A stretch of DNA of 64,000 bases from Lineus longissimus (Eukaryota > Nemertea > Pilidiophora > Heteronemertea > Lineidae). Shown here piece by piece: positions 1-12,700 of this stretch. Made by a program: the position numbers and the translations under genes. Position 1 is the stretch's first letter. Every line of letters starts with the position of its first letter. The stretch lies in assembly GCF_910592395.1 (NCBI RefSeq), contig NC_088326.1, forward strand, positions 8,933,001 through 8,997,000, written 5' to 3'. The notes beneath the pieces are model-generated. The model did no database searches. It was not told where the DNA came from and saw only the letters and a list, made by a program, of their open reading frames with translations.

Positions 1-65
1 CGACTGATTTAGAGATTACGGCCAATCAAAGTGATTTGCTCCAACTGGTCACTTATGTCAGTGCT

Positions 66-119
66 GGGGGGGGGGGGGGGGGGGGGGGGGAGTTGTCAGT
101 CGATAGGAGGGGGGGGGGG
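66..119. repeat. Long G homopolymer tracts
   Basis: 25 consecutive G at 66-90 and 11 G at 109-119 on the + strand. Such runs can form G-quadruplexes and are also prone to sequencing or assembly error. Confidence 0.8.
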
Positions 120-929
120 CATTTAGCTCTGTAATTAAAATTTCAAGTGTCTGTGACTTGAGTCGAGATTTCCGAGCTCGGAGTGCCATCTGCATCATCA
201 TGCATTATTTTGATTTTCGGAGTGTCATTTTGATTTGCCTTATCTCGACCAAAAACCGATATTGACGGTATTTTTCGCAGTGGCTGTTGTACTAGTGTGA
301 TCTTAACTATCACATCTTGCTTTCTAGATAAAAAATTATCAAATTTGTACCAATTACCTGGACTTTTTTCCTCGATGTCCCACTGGATTGCCTGTGATGG
401 CTGGCCATTTCTGCAAGCACCGCGAAAAACGTCATCGGTTTTTGTGTTGCATTGCTGTAAATGACCAAGTAACCCATAAATTCTGATTGTGCAAAACATT
501 AATATTTTCTGAGATATGCGTTATACTACATATTGAATAACCTTCGAACAATAATTAACTTTTAAGATGTGAAAAATGTTCTGAGTACACAATTTAATTC
601 ATGTAATTCAGATCCTGCCAAAAATAAACAAGGTCACATGGCACGGTCACATGACCTGATGATAAAAGTAAAAAAACATGCTGTTCTGTATGTAGCCGAC
701 CTGTCAAACGTTCTGGTTGACTGTGCACATTGTGCTGGACCGTGCAGGTGCTGAAGGGTATGGTAAATATGGTGTAAATCAGAGCAAATGGCTTTGTCTT
801 TCGTTATTTGCCTTGTTTGCATGCTTGGCTTGGGTGCACACCCCCCCCCCCCGCCTTGCCCCTGCCATGCCCTGCCCCCTCCCCCTATACTTCTGAATTC
901 CATGCCTTCGGCTTCGAATCTTTGTCGGG
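120..929. other. Non-coding left flank
   Basis: Contains an open - strand stretch (143-499) with a GT donor-like site after GAAAAAAGTCCAG, which could be an exon of an unseen gene but has no recognisable domain, and a C tract at 840-852. Confidence 0.35.
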
Positions 930-933
930 TTAA

Positions 934-1175
934 CCTCTTGACTCCCGGGCCGTTCGAACCATTCTATACTGGCGCCTTTTTGGTAGTATGGTGCAGCCAC
1001 GTACGTGCATCTGGCAAAACCACTATTCGCCATCTATACGACTTAGTTCAAGTTAGTGGGTATCAGACGAAATGCCTGCGTCACTATACACCAGCAGGGC
1101 CGAGCCAGATCATACCAAACAATGCACAGAAAGGTCTGTTATAGCGACCGCCCAAGCAGTCGGCGGTAAAAGCGT
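934..1175. mobile_element. piggyBac-like MITE, right-truncated copy 1
   Basis: Starts with CCTCTTGAC after TTAA at 930-933 and runs collinear with 36656-36900, ending in the GGCGGTAAAA block. The right terminal repeat is missing. Non-coding; the reading frames across it are not conserved between the copies. Confidence 0.65.
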
Positions 1176-3242
1176 GCACTCCATCATGTCATCTTACCAG
1201 CTACATGTAGGTCTACTACATTTGAACAATCTCCTCCCCATTAATCTCCTGCCGGGAATAAATTTTTGCACATTACCACTTGTGACGTCACATCCGCTGA
1301 CCACCTACTTGTTCATTATCTAACCGAGGTGCGGTCATAATATGTCTAAATATTATCAGTGCACTCCCCTAGCCTAGTATAAAGCATACAGCACCTTAAG
1401 GTTGGGGGGGGGGAAACCCCCGAACCAGTCCCCTCTGGCAAATTTTTGTTTTGATGAGTGGCTCTCCCTGTGTATCTCTGAGCAGTAAACTCGACTGCAT
1501 CGCAATAGCTGTTGTAGAAATGGAAAATGTTCCCTGCATGGAAAAGGTGTCCAGACAATGGCTAAAATTTATAAAGACTAGTAAATGCTTTTGCTACAGT
1601 TTTCTACAGAGATGGCTAGTGTAAATGTACATGACGTTTAAAGTAAAAGCATTTACTAGTCTTTTATGAATATCAGACAATGCCAGACTATCAATATCAT
1701 AGTCTGGCACTCTGGCATATTATGATACGTCGTATATCAGGGTTCTCTAAGAGGTGATTAGCTACCGTCACCAGCTTAGATAACGCACATAAAGAACCTT
1801 AAATTTGTTCTGCGGACATTCGTTTCTATACAGGATATTTCAGATTTCTACACCAACTCGGCATTGGGTTGGTAGGCCACATCCTTGTGTGTGGTCTTGG
1901 TACATAGGACCCCGAAGAAGGGTACCTGAACCATGCTAACAAAAACCCACAGCTGTACTTGAGAGCAGCTACCAATCTGATTCATAACAACAGCCCCCCC
2001 CCCCCTCAGCTAGCCAGTCTGGGGAGGCAAGAGATGGTAGGTAAGTGGTGTAGATAAACTGGTTTTTGAAGTGTGGTTGAAAGTGAGCATTGCAGTGCTC
2101 CAGCACCAGTACTAGTGGCTTCCTTGCACTGGTGGCTTCCTTGAGACAATTGCATAATTGTTGCACATAGGCAGCCAATTCAAGGGGTAAGAGTTGGGCT
2201 ACTTCTACAAAATCTCAGTGACCATGGTAACTATATTCCGGTCATTGACCCCCACAGGTGAGCACATGGTCCATGGCCAATTCTCAACATTTCCACAGCC
2301 ATTGTCTTACTTTGTATGGCAGAATATATTTGATCAGTAATTCCTTGATTATAAAGTTCATTGTCTTCACCCCCTTTCAATGTGTGACTTTTTAGAATTG
2401 GAAAGAACACACCATAAAACAAACTAGATTAAAAACTTTCAGACATCAATATGGACCCATGCAAGCACTCCATTTTGCACCAGTTTTCATTAATTGTTTT
2501 CCTGTGAGAGTGTTTGAGCACCTTGGAGGGCCTGCCGGGTAGGCCTGTATATGTCATGTGTCATACTATGTCACATGTGAGATTATACAATGTACTGTAT
2601 TGTGTAAAACAAAGACAAGATTTATCTTTCAATTTAAAATCTGTGATATTACAATCACTTATTGAGTCACTAATGCAACTAAGTATTCTTTTTCTATGTC
2701 AGCTGTGCCACCTGACTAGGTCACATGCAATTCAAAAGCTAGGACTCGTGTTAATGATATTTAGGCTGACAAGTCAAATTGAAAACCATAATATATGTAC
2801 TTGTCATACATGTTGTCATACATGTTGTCATAGCCATAGACAGTTTCGAAAAATGGAGCTATGATTGGTCAAAAGCTTCTCTTAGATGGGTTTGCATAGA
2901 ACTTCGCTCGGCAGGAGAGAGGGAGTCTTGGGGGAGCAAACTGAGGAGAAAACACCTTTGTAAAGAAAAAGTAAGGCTCCAAAGGGGGCAATTTGACTTG
3001 GAGGCAGTTTTTTGGGGGCAATTGACTGGGGGGGGGGGGGAAATTGTCGTAGAACCCACCCACACAAGTCGGCAGTGTTAGGCTCCCCCCTCTCCATCTC
3101 AGGGACTGTATAAGTGACTGTTCACCAGGAAGCCATTTTAGGAAGGAATTACCAACACTACCTACACTACCAAGTACCAGCTTAGTCTTGCAGTTTATTA
3201 TATTACTCCAAAATGTTATTATTGATAAGTTTTTATGCTGAC
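1176..3242. other. Intergenic DNA without recognised genes
   Basis: Apart from the palindromic MITE at 1572-1666 and homopolymer runs (G near 1404 and 3029, C near 1993), I see a small triplicated CATACATGTTGT block at 2806-2830 and no gene. Confidence 0.5.
1572..1666. mobile_element. Short palindromic MITE, termini AAAGACTAGTAAATGC
   Basis: About 95 bp with perfect 20-bp arms (AAAGACTAGTAAATGCTTTT and its inverse) and TA at both edges. An inverted homologous copy is at 42209-42303, and collapsed remnants are near 50851 and 53948 in sialin introns. Confidence 0.75.
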
Positions 3243-3330
3243 AAGGGTGATCAGTGGCTGAGTGGTTAGAGCACCTGACTTCTAACCATGAGGTCTTATT
3301 CTTATGTTCGAAACTCGGACGGATCAGCAC
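3243..3330 (+). repeat. Degenerate tRNA-Arg(TCT)-like sequence
   Basis: Has a D-arm/A-box-like GGCTGAGTGGTTAGAGC, an anticodon-loop-like CTTCTAA and a T-arm-like TGTTCGAAACT, but an over-long variable region and no paired acceptor stem. Best read as a tRNA pseudogene or an old SINE head. Confidence 0.4.
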
Positions 3331-3334
3331 TGTT

Positions 3335-3434
3335 TCATTTTTGAGTCCTTAATTGAGAGGTTGTCCTTTTTGAGTCCTTAATTAAGAGGTTGTCCTTAGT
3401 AGAGAGGTGTCCGCTAAGGGAGGTTCCATTGTAC
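3335..3434. mobile_element. Remnant of the CAGTRGAACC MITE family
   Basis: The end GTCCGCTAAGGGAGGTTCC matches the inverted terminus of the family; the rest is a degraded arm with a duplicated GAGTCCTTAATTRAGAGGTT block. Confidence 0.6.
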
Positions 3435-3754
3435 ATGTACTTGGTGGCTTGTTCGAGGTGTGTTATACATGGTACATGTAGGTTTTTGGCCCGCTTGATC
3501 TCATTTCCCCTACCTCTCTCCTCACCTGATGTTTACTCGTGAACGTGACCTGAATGTTTCTTTTTGTTAGTTTCAGGATAAAGTGAAGAAGCGTGTCAAA
3601 CGGATAACTTATGGAAAATCTGCAACGACCAAGATCTAAGTTACGTCTGCTGAGGATGGTGATATACTCATATTATGTCAAGACTAAAATGACTAAATAG
3701 TAAAAGAATAATTTTCTGTGTGGTGTTTAGTTTGAATCTTCAAATTGAGTCAAA

Positions 3755-6700
3755 ATGCCTTGGGAAAATGAAGAACGTCAGAGTACAACTCCTGGGATTC
3801 CTGATGATTGCATGAATGAAGCATTCTCAGATTCCCACACTACTGAGTTGTCATTCCATTCTGTGTCAAACGTGGTTGATTCTACGTCGATTCTGCCAGG
3901 AGATGTCTCCGACTCGGAAAATTACATTCGGACGCGTAGTTATTCGGCGAATAATAGTCCTGAGAAAGAACGAAAACATTACGCGAGGAGGCCACTGACA
4001 CCGCAAGTAACAAAAACGCCGAGAGAAAAAAGATCATATGCCAATGGGCCGGGGAAATTTAGTCAGCGTTGTATAAATCATTATAATCGTACCGACTTTA
4101 AACGTGGCGGTGAGAATACTGAGGGAGGAACGCACGCTGCAAATCTTGAGGATGAGGATGCATCAGATATCAAACCAGAGCCACAACAACTGCCACATTT
4201 CTCATTTAGAAATTTTGAACGAAAGAAAAAGATATTGGCTGCCAGTTTAGCTTTAACAAACTTTGCGGCAATGTTCTGTCTGTCCGTGATGGCGCCATTC
4301 TTCCCCCAGCTGGCGAGGACCGTGGGAGTGAGTGGTACCATCTCTGGTTGGATTTTCGGTGTGTTTGCCCTCGTCCAGTTCCTGACATCGCCATTATTTG
4401 GGAAGCTGGTAAGTCCTCTTCACGAATTTTTGAAACCTTTTTTTGACATTCTTCATCATCATAATTGGTTTGGCTATAGTCCTCTGCAGATTGTTTTTGA
4501 ATCTTGTCGTGTACTGAGGGCAAGTATTAAAGTGCATGCACCAGAAGACACCTTCAGATATTATGACAGACCCAGGGGTTATTTACCAGACTTCTAAAAT
4601 TTGGGTCATGTACAGAAAGCAGAACTTTGGCTTGATTTCTTTAGCGTCCTTCTGCGTTCGGTATACGACTCGGAAGTCGGGGAAATAACCTCTCCGACCA
4701 GATATATCTGTAGGAGCCCTCTGCCCATGAAGTCGGTTTCTATCATTTGTGCCAGCCTGGCAATATGTCCTGGTTACTCTTCCGCTGTATTGGTGATCTC
4801 ATTTTTCAGGTGCCTAGGGTTGGTGCTTGGCTCCTCTATCAGGCGGGGCTGTTCTTGGCTGCGGGATGCACAGTGCTTTTTGGGTGAGCTTTGTCTGTTG
4901 TCACTGGGCTGTTTCATATTTTGAATGGTTTTTCTGACTCTTGCTGACCCTGGCACTCTTCAAAAGAAATTATTCCCTCCAGGAATTTCCTTTTTGGCTC
5001 ACCGTAACACTGCACTGGAGTGTCAGTCGTCCGTCGTCCTATCCTGTTTCAAAAACAGTGGCACGTTTCTTAACCGCTACAGCTATGAACTTGAAACTTT
5101 GTACACAGAACCTCCTAGGTCAGATGACCTGTGACAATGAATTTCCGTCCGATCTGATTCTTAACTCGGCCACCAGGGGGCCAGAAGTGGAAACCTAAAA
5201 AGTGTAACTGTAATATCTCTCTTTAATTTATGAGTGATTCGTTTTCGATAACATTTTTATGGTAGGTTCTCCTAGCAAGGATACATCACATATCATACGG
5301 GTTTTTGATTTGACTTAATTTTCAAGGTCGCAGAGGTCAAATGGCGTAAATTGATTGGCCGTTTGAGTGTAACTGTGGCACGTTTCTTTAACTGCTAAAG
5401 CTATACAATTGAAATTTGGTACACAGGACTCCCTACATCATATAACCGCTGACACCAAATTTCGGTCTGATCTGATTCTCAACTTGGCCACCAGGGGGCC
5501 AAAACTAAAAAAGGTACAAAGTGCAATATTTCGCTTACTAGTAGTGACTTGTTTTTGGTGATATTTTTATGGTAGGTACTCCCAGCAACGATACATCACA
5601 TGTCATACCGACTTTGGTTTGACCTATAAACGATACATCACATGTCATGTATACTATACATGTAGCATGTTCTCTAACCTGGATGAATTCCTAACCACCA
5701 AATATCTATACGGTGAGCACATTGGCCCTGATTCTGCAGTTGAATGCCTTCCATTCTTTTACATGTGTTGTCAGTGGGGGTGTGTTCGTCAGTTGATTAG
5801 GGGGGCTATGAGGGGTTATGGAACTCTAAATAAATTGCATGTGCCTGTGAATGCATCAGAAAATTGTGTGAGGGATGCTGATCATGCACCACATGAATGC
5901 ATTACATGTGTATCCGCCAAACAAGTTTCTGGTCAGTGTCGTTGGTGCCTTCTCTGAATTCTATCTTTCTTCCAGCTTTGTAAGTTACATCCCAAGAGAT
6001 GATGGTGGAACGGTATTCGTTGTGTTCTGTTTCATGCTGAGGATCTTCATGGCACTTGGCTGTACAGCCTTGGCAACGGCGTCATTCGCTATCACTGGTC
6101 ATGAGTTTGCTGATTATGCCTCGATAATGTTCGTAAGTTGACGTTTTTGATTCATTTCGTGTACTGTATATCGGTGTTTTGCTCACCTCTCTGGGAAGTG
6201 ATATTGTGGCGTTGTTGTTGTCTTCATTGTCGTCTGTTAGCGGAGCATGTTTTGTAACCACATGAGCAAGATGACTACAACTTGGCATGATGGCGACATT
6301 GGGCAATATGCCCAGAAATATTTTCTTCTCTACTTTTGAAGGTCACAGAGATGTCCAACTCTAAAGTTTCAGCGAAGGTGGCACGTTTTGTCATTATTTG
6401 TCCTTGAGCCAAATTTGTTGTGCAGACACCTATTGGGCATCTCTACACGTGGACAAAAAATTAGGTCAAAATTAGGTCAATGTGACCTCATTATTTGTCC
6501 TTGAGCCAAATTTGTTGTGCAGACACCTATTGGGCATCTCTACACGTGGACAAAAAATTAGGTCAAAAGTAGTCAATGTGACCTACTTTGCAGGTGTAAG
6601 TAGGTCAGGTCGTAAACCCAATGGCGGTCATATATCAAGAAACAGTCACTGTGTGATCTTCAGTGAATTAGCTAGAGTGACAAGATTTTTATGGTGGGTG

Positions 6701-9700
6701 TATTTGATAAGGGTAATTAATAAGATGTCAAGCACATGAAGATGGGTCAGAAGAGGAATATCTTGAGGGGATGAGGTTGGGGCATCCTCAAATATTGAGA
6801 TGGTAAAAGAGGCATTCAAATCTCACCTGCATACCAGCTGTGATGTTTCTGTCATAATTCAAATAGAGGGCTTTCCATAGGTAAACACTTTTCCATGCAA
6901 TTCTCATGGCACTGCCATTCCATTTCAGGGCATTCTTGAGACATTCGCTGGTGTCGGCTTGATGGTTGGTCCAGCGATTGGAGGATTCTTATATGCTGTG
7001 AGTATGTGTGAAGTGGCGGATGTACCTAAGTGTCAAAAATTTTCTAGAAAATGGTTCTAGCCAGTTACTATGGTGTCACTGAATAACATCTATTCAACCT
7101 TTTCACCCAAGTTTTGGATTTTATACAATAGCGCAGTGTACGTTGTCGTCCGTTGTCATCTGTATCGTGTTTCAAAAACAGTGGCACGTTTCTTAACCGT
7201 TAGAGCTATCAACTTGAAAGTTTGTACACATGATTGCCTACGTCATATAATTTCCAACACCAAATTTCAGTCTGATCTGATTTTCGACTTGGCCACCAGG
7301 GGGCCAAAACCAAAAAAGGTAAAAGTGCAATATCTCGCTTATTAGTGACTTGTTTTTGATGATATTTTGATGGTAGGTACTCCAAGCAAGGATACATAAC
7401 ATGTCATACTTATTTTGATTTGACCTATATATACTATGTTCCTGTAGTATGTTTCTTAACCAGGATGAATTCGTGACCACCAAATATCTATACCATGAGC
7501 ACAGTGGCCCCTGGCCTTTTCATTTTTAAACAGCATCAATGGCAAGAGGTTGAGTATGATGTTTATATGTTATAATATGTGATAAAGAGTTTTATTATGC
7601 ATCACGGACATGAGGTCTTGGGTCCAGTTTTTAAGCTGCCACCACTGTTTAATCAGAATTTGATTTTTCACCACCTGTTTCCCACTGACATTCTCAAAGC
7701 TATGCCTTGAGCACTGAGTGGTCATCATTATCATGTCATACGACCATGCGGCCTTTGAGGGGATCCTGTAGACATGGCACAACATGGTTCTGACCCAGCA
7801 AGGTCCTGTGCAACTCAGAGTTCAGTGAAATGACCCTAATTGTGGGTGTCAAATCTGTCAGGTTTTTTGTTTGAATGTTTGGGAGAGTAATTTTTCTTTC
7901 CTTTCAGGCCTGGGGATTCCCACTTCCATTCATTGTGATTGGTGTTGTCATGTTCCTAATTTTGATTCTCAATTGGATCCTTTTACCCGGCGGAATTGAA
8001 GGTAAACAAACCTTTTGCTTCTACATGTACCTTGTCTTCTTCTTTTAATACTTTTGGCCATAACAATCAACATTATCAACAAGCACGCCCACAGGTGGAA
8101 GCTAAATGAAATGTACAACACTTGGTATGAAGTAATGGCCCGCATGTCCCAGACACCAGGCTACACCAACAAAGGATCCCATTTACAGGCTGATGGCATA
8201 ATTCTATCACACCAACCAGTGTTCAAGTTCATTAACCTTCCACCTGGGTACGAACTTGTGCAGGTAAGTACTGTTCATTGCTCTGGTCAAATCCAAGCAT
8301 TGGAGCGAAGTTCACATCAAAACCCTTGTGACCAGGTAGAAGTTGTAGTGTCTCACCCTGCCAAACTTTGGGTGTGATGGGATGTTGTTCTATGGAGATG
8401 AAAAGGCGAAAAAAGATGCATTGACATCGCCTTGCTCTGTTGTGGAGTGCCTGGAAGACTTCTGAAATCATGGCGATGATGTTGCACACTGCTGAACCAC
8501 ACCTTTGCAATTAGGTAAAAGACATCATCCTCCTGATGGTCTTTGGCAAAGGAAACCCAAACAAATCCAAAAACCATCAGGAAGGTGTAGTCTGATACCT
8601 CAAAAATCCCACTCTGTGTAGTTTCCCCTCAGTTATGAGCAGTTGAGTCTTAGATATTGCCAGTTGAAGTTTTTTTCTCTTGCGGTTTCAGATGCTGGTT
8701 TAGATGTTAAAAGTACACCCGTGATAAAACTTCTTCGTATTCCTTCCATCCTACTAGTGTGTCTCTCGCTTGTTGTCAGCGCAAGTATCTGGGCCATATT
8801 GGATCCAATTTTAGAACCGCATTTACAAGAGGTAAATCTCTATGCGCCAGTTTCTAGTTTTATTCATCTGTTGGTAAAAAAAGACTCTCATGATGAATCG
8901 CTGCAGCATACCAATTGTACGATCTTTGAAACGATGGGGGTTTAGGTGCCCTCCCCCAGAATAATTTGCAAATTTAAGTGTCAAAGATTTCCGAGCATCA
9001 GAAGTAGTTGAATGGGGTATTTGTAGCCAAGGTTTAATTGTAGCTTCTGACTATGATATTGATTGATGCATCAAACAATGCAGGGGCTACAAATAAACCG
9101 GGTACACAAATACCCCATTCTACCCTAAATGTTTGCGAGAGGTGCCCTGAAAAGTGGGTGCTCTCCAATGAAAAGGGGTGCGCACCTCATGCACCATTTT
9201 TAAGCTATGACCTCTTATTTGCCCTATGCTAGCTGCATCGTATAGATAGCATGGCACAGTTAACATTGATGTGTGCTACAGTCCAAATTACAATTAACAT
9301 CCCTTAATTCACATCATTGGCGTGTCACTGCCAGGTCGAACGTAATGAGGCAAATGTAGAGAGATACACTCGTCATTGGTGCGTAATTTGCCCATACGTT
9401 GCGCGTAACTGACACGAAGCAGGAGGGATGTCAATTGTGATTTGGACTGTATGTACCATGTTGTTTCTCATTTATGAAAGCATTTTGAGGTTGAATTTTG
9501 TTCTCTTACAGTTTCAGCTCGGCTCCGAGTTGCTTGGTCTGCTGTTTCTGCTGATGTCAGCAAGTTATGCCATATCATCACCTTTGTGGGGTTGGTTGTC
9601 CGAGAAAACGGTACTGTTAATCAAGTCTGTCAGGTCATTCTGAGTAAATACAATTCTTGCAAGGTTAGGCAAACATTCACTTTAATGTAATCAGATATTG

Positions 9701-12700
9701 ACAACCAGTTGAGCTCCTCTCCTGCCTTGGATATTTTATGAGTAGTTGGCGACACTCTCATATCAAAGGTGGTCTCTCAATTCGAATCTTCCGCTTATCT
9801 AAAGACCCATGCTGCTACCCAGTTAATTCCCAACCACCAGGGTAGACAAAACCACTGTTCCCTCAGATTTGTTTGTGTTTCATGGTTGTCACCTTAATGA
9901 AACCATTCCATGGTTGTGTTATTTATGTGTTAAGAAGAAAGAGAAACACAAACTTGGCAGGCAGGCTCTTAGTGGAAAGAACCACCAGGTGAATCATAAA
10001 CCAATTGCAAGAGTTGTGAGCACTGATCTCTAGTCACAGTAGCTAGAAAAATAAGATATCAGAACACAAAGATTTTTAGTTTCATTGATTGTAATTATTA
10101 TCATTATTGTTTTCGGCTTTGAGGTCCATTTTAATAGTATGAATTATGTTTTCAGCCCGACAGTAAAATTGTGGTCGTGATTGGTTTCATAGGATCTGGC
10201 TTCAGTCTGTTCCTACTGGCCCCGTCACCACTCCTTGGTTTTGCCGAAGGAGAGAAGTAAGTTTCTTCTACACTCAACGAGCAATTATCATCACGTATCA
10301 TGTGTTGTCCATCAGTCTGTCAATCGGTTAGCAGGCCATATTTCATACATATAATCACAGACCAAATCACAATTGACATCCTGTCAATGACGCGCTACCC
10401 AGAACATCGGTCAAACTATAACTATAAAAAACTTTATTTCAGTGCAGCACAATGCACATCATCAGTTTATTCTTCCTGCACCACCTGGAATGTTTGAATT
10501 TTATACCTGGCATAACTTGAAGATGGGTAGTTGGATATTTATGCAGTTTTCACTGCTGTGTTTGTTATCTTTATTCTTAATGCCCTATTATTTATTCCCA
10601 AAGTTAAAAAGTGTTGCAGGTGACCTTTAATGTGACTTGAGTTGCTTTTAAACCTGTTTCACCAACAACTTGACTTCCTGTATAATTTCAGCATTCTCTG
10701 GTTAAATATTGTGGCTCTCTTGTTTCTTGGTGTCACTATCAGTATGGCCGTCATTCCAACATTTGAAAGTGTCCTCGATTCTGCAGAGTAAGTACAACAT
10801 CAAGCTAAAATTCATGTTGACCACCTCCCAACAAGGCTATGACATTCCTACGCCCTTGGCTTTCTCCACCAACTAGTATACAGTGGAACCTCCCTTAGCG
10901 AACACCTCTCTAATAAGGACAACCTCTCTATCAAGGACACTTGTTTTGGTCCCAAATTGGTTGTTTCCATTCAGTTTGACTTCTCTAATCAGGACACCTC
11001 TCTATTAAGGACAGCACTTGTCAGTCCCATGGGTGACCTTAATAGAAAGGTTCTACTGTAGTTGCTAATTCTACCACACCTTGTTTACAATGTTTCATTC
11101 TCTTCTCCGTCTGCCGGTCTGTCTTGACTTCTGTCCGTTTGCCCGTCCAACTAAGACTTTCTTTTCATATGTGGTAAATGTTTGACATATCTGTAGGCGT
11201 TCTTCGGTTCAGCACCCAAGGTGTTAACTCAGCGGAGCTGGATGACATTTATATGGTAGAGTGTATCTGTGTACTGAGGATACATCATATATCATACAAG
11301 TTTTTGGTTTGACCTCATTTTCAAGGTCACAGGTATCGTAGTGGAATATTCTGCAGTATGCCTTGTATGAGAGTATTTTTGGCTCAACAATACAACAAAT
11401 GTGAGGCAAAAATACCAATTCAGAACACTAAAAGTGTCAACCAGTGAATTGATGCTAGTCTGTTTCGAAACCCAACATTATAGCACTGTCCTGAAATCTG
11501 GTTTTAGTTAGAACACTGCTTCACTCGAACAAGTTTGGCAGATATTGATTGAAATTTGCAGTCATTAGAATGCGTTTGGCAGGCAAAGAGTTAAAATATG
11601 GAATGACCTCATGATTTTTGAATTTTATAAGTGGTGATCTACATTTATTTCCAACAGATTGGCTGGTCTTGAGGATAATATGGGTACATATGCCACAGTC
11701 GCAGGACTTTGGGGTTCAATGTATGCCTTGGGGTAAGTCACTTTCTTGTAAACTCTGAATCATGCTTACTGGTGTTTCATCAGGTTTGCTGTTTGAATAC
11801 GCCGATTTTAACTTGAATCCACCCAGCATCCAGTATGTAATATAAGTCGTACTTCCACCTATCAAATCCCCGTGTCTTTTGCGCTTACACCTATGAATTG
11901 CCGTGTCTAAATAGACCCGTGTGTCAAATCCCCGTGTCTTTTAGCCCCGTCGAGCTCGATGGGGCTAATCGGAGGCTAATTTAGACCCGTGTTCAACACG
12001 GGTTTTTAGCTCACCTCTTAGCAGAGGTGAGCTTATCCCATACCGTGGCGTCCGTCGTCCGTCGTCGTCGTCGTCGTCGTCGTCCGTCGTCCGTTAGCAG
12101 GGCACGTTTCGTAACTGTTAGCGCTATTGAGTTGAAACTTGGTACACATGTACCCTTATGTAATGACACCTTGGAGACCAAGTTTCGGTCCGATTCGTTT
12201 CATGGTTTGGCCACCAGGGTGCCAAACGTTAAAAGTGAAAATATGCAATATCTCCCTTAATAGTAGTCGGGAAATTTTGAAAAAAATATGGTAGGTACTT
12301 CTAGCAAAGGTGCATCATATATCCTCCGGGTTTTTGATTTGACCTCCTTTTCAAGGTCACAGAGGTCAAATGGTGTAAATTGGCCGTTAGGATGTAACGA
12401 TGGCACGTTTCTAAACTGCAATGACTATTGATACCAAATTTGATACACATTTACCCCTTAGTCAGGTGATCTCAGGGACCGAAGTTTGGTCCAATATGAT
12501 TCACCACTTGACCACCAGGGGGCAAAATCCAAAAACCTTAAAAATGTGATTATTCCTTAACTTCTTGCCCGATTGCTACCAATTTGATATCATGGGTACA
12601 TCTAACCACCATACAGTATATGTCACACAGGTTTTTAATTTGACCTTCTTGTCAAGGTCACAGAGGTCAAATGGCGTAAATTCGCCGTCAGGCCGTAACT

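Noticed and set aside
143-499. 118-codon open stretch on the - strand with a possible splice donor
   Set aside because: No recognisable domain, no matching neighbouring exon and no acceptor-bounded partner in the window; recorded only as flank.
2869-3330. 153-codon open stretch on the - strand
   Set aside because: It crosses a G tract and the tRNA-like relic and is rich in Pro/Phe from low-complexity DNA; no conserved motif.
3243-3330. Functional tRNA-Arg gene
   Set aside because: Acceptor stem does not pair and the variable region is too long.
4409-4597. Read-through of SLC18B1-like exon 1 to a stop at 4597
   Set aside because: A consensus GTAAGT donor at 4409 and the in-phase continuation at 4810 show this is intron.
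12027-12260. Arg-rich 77-codon frame
   Set aside because: Comes from the (GTC)n tract inside repeat R1.
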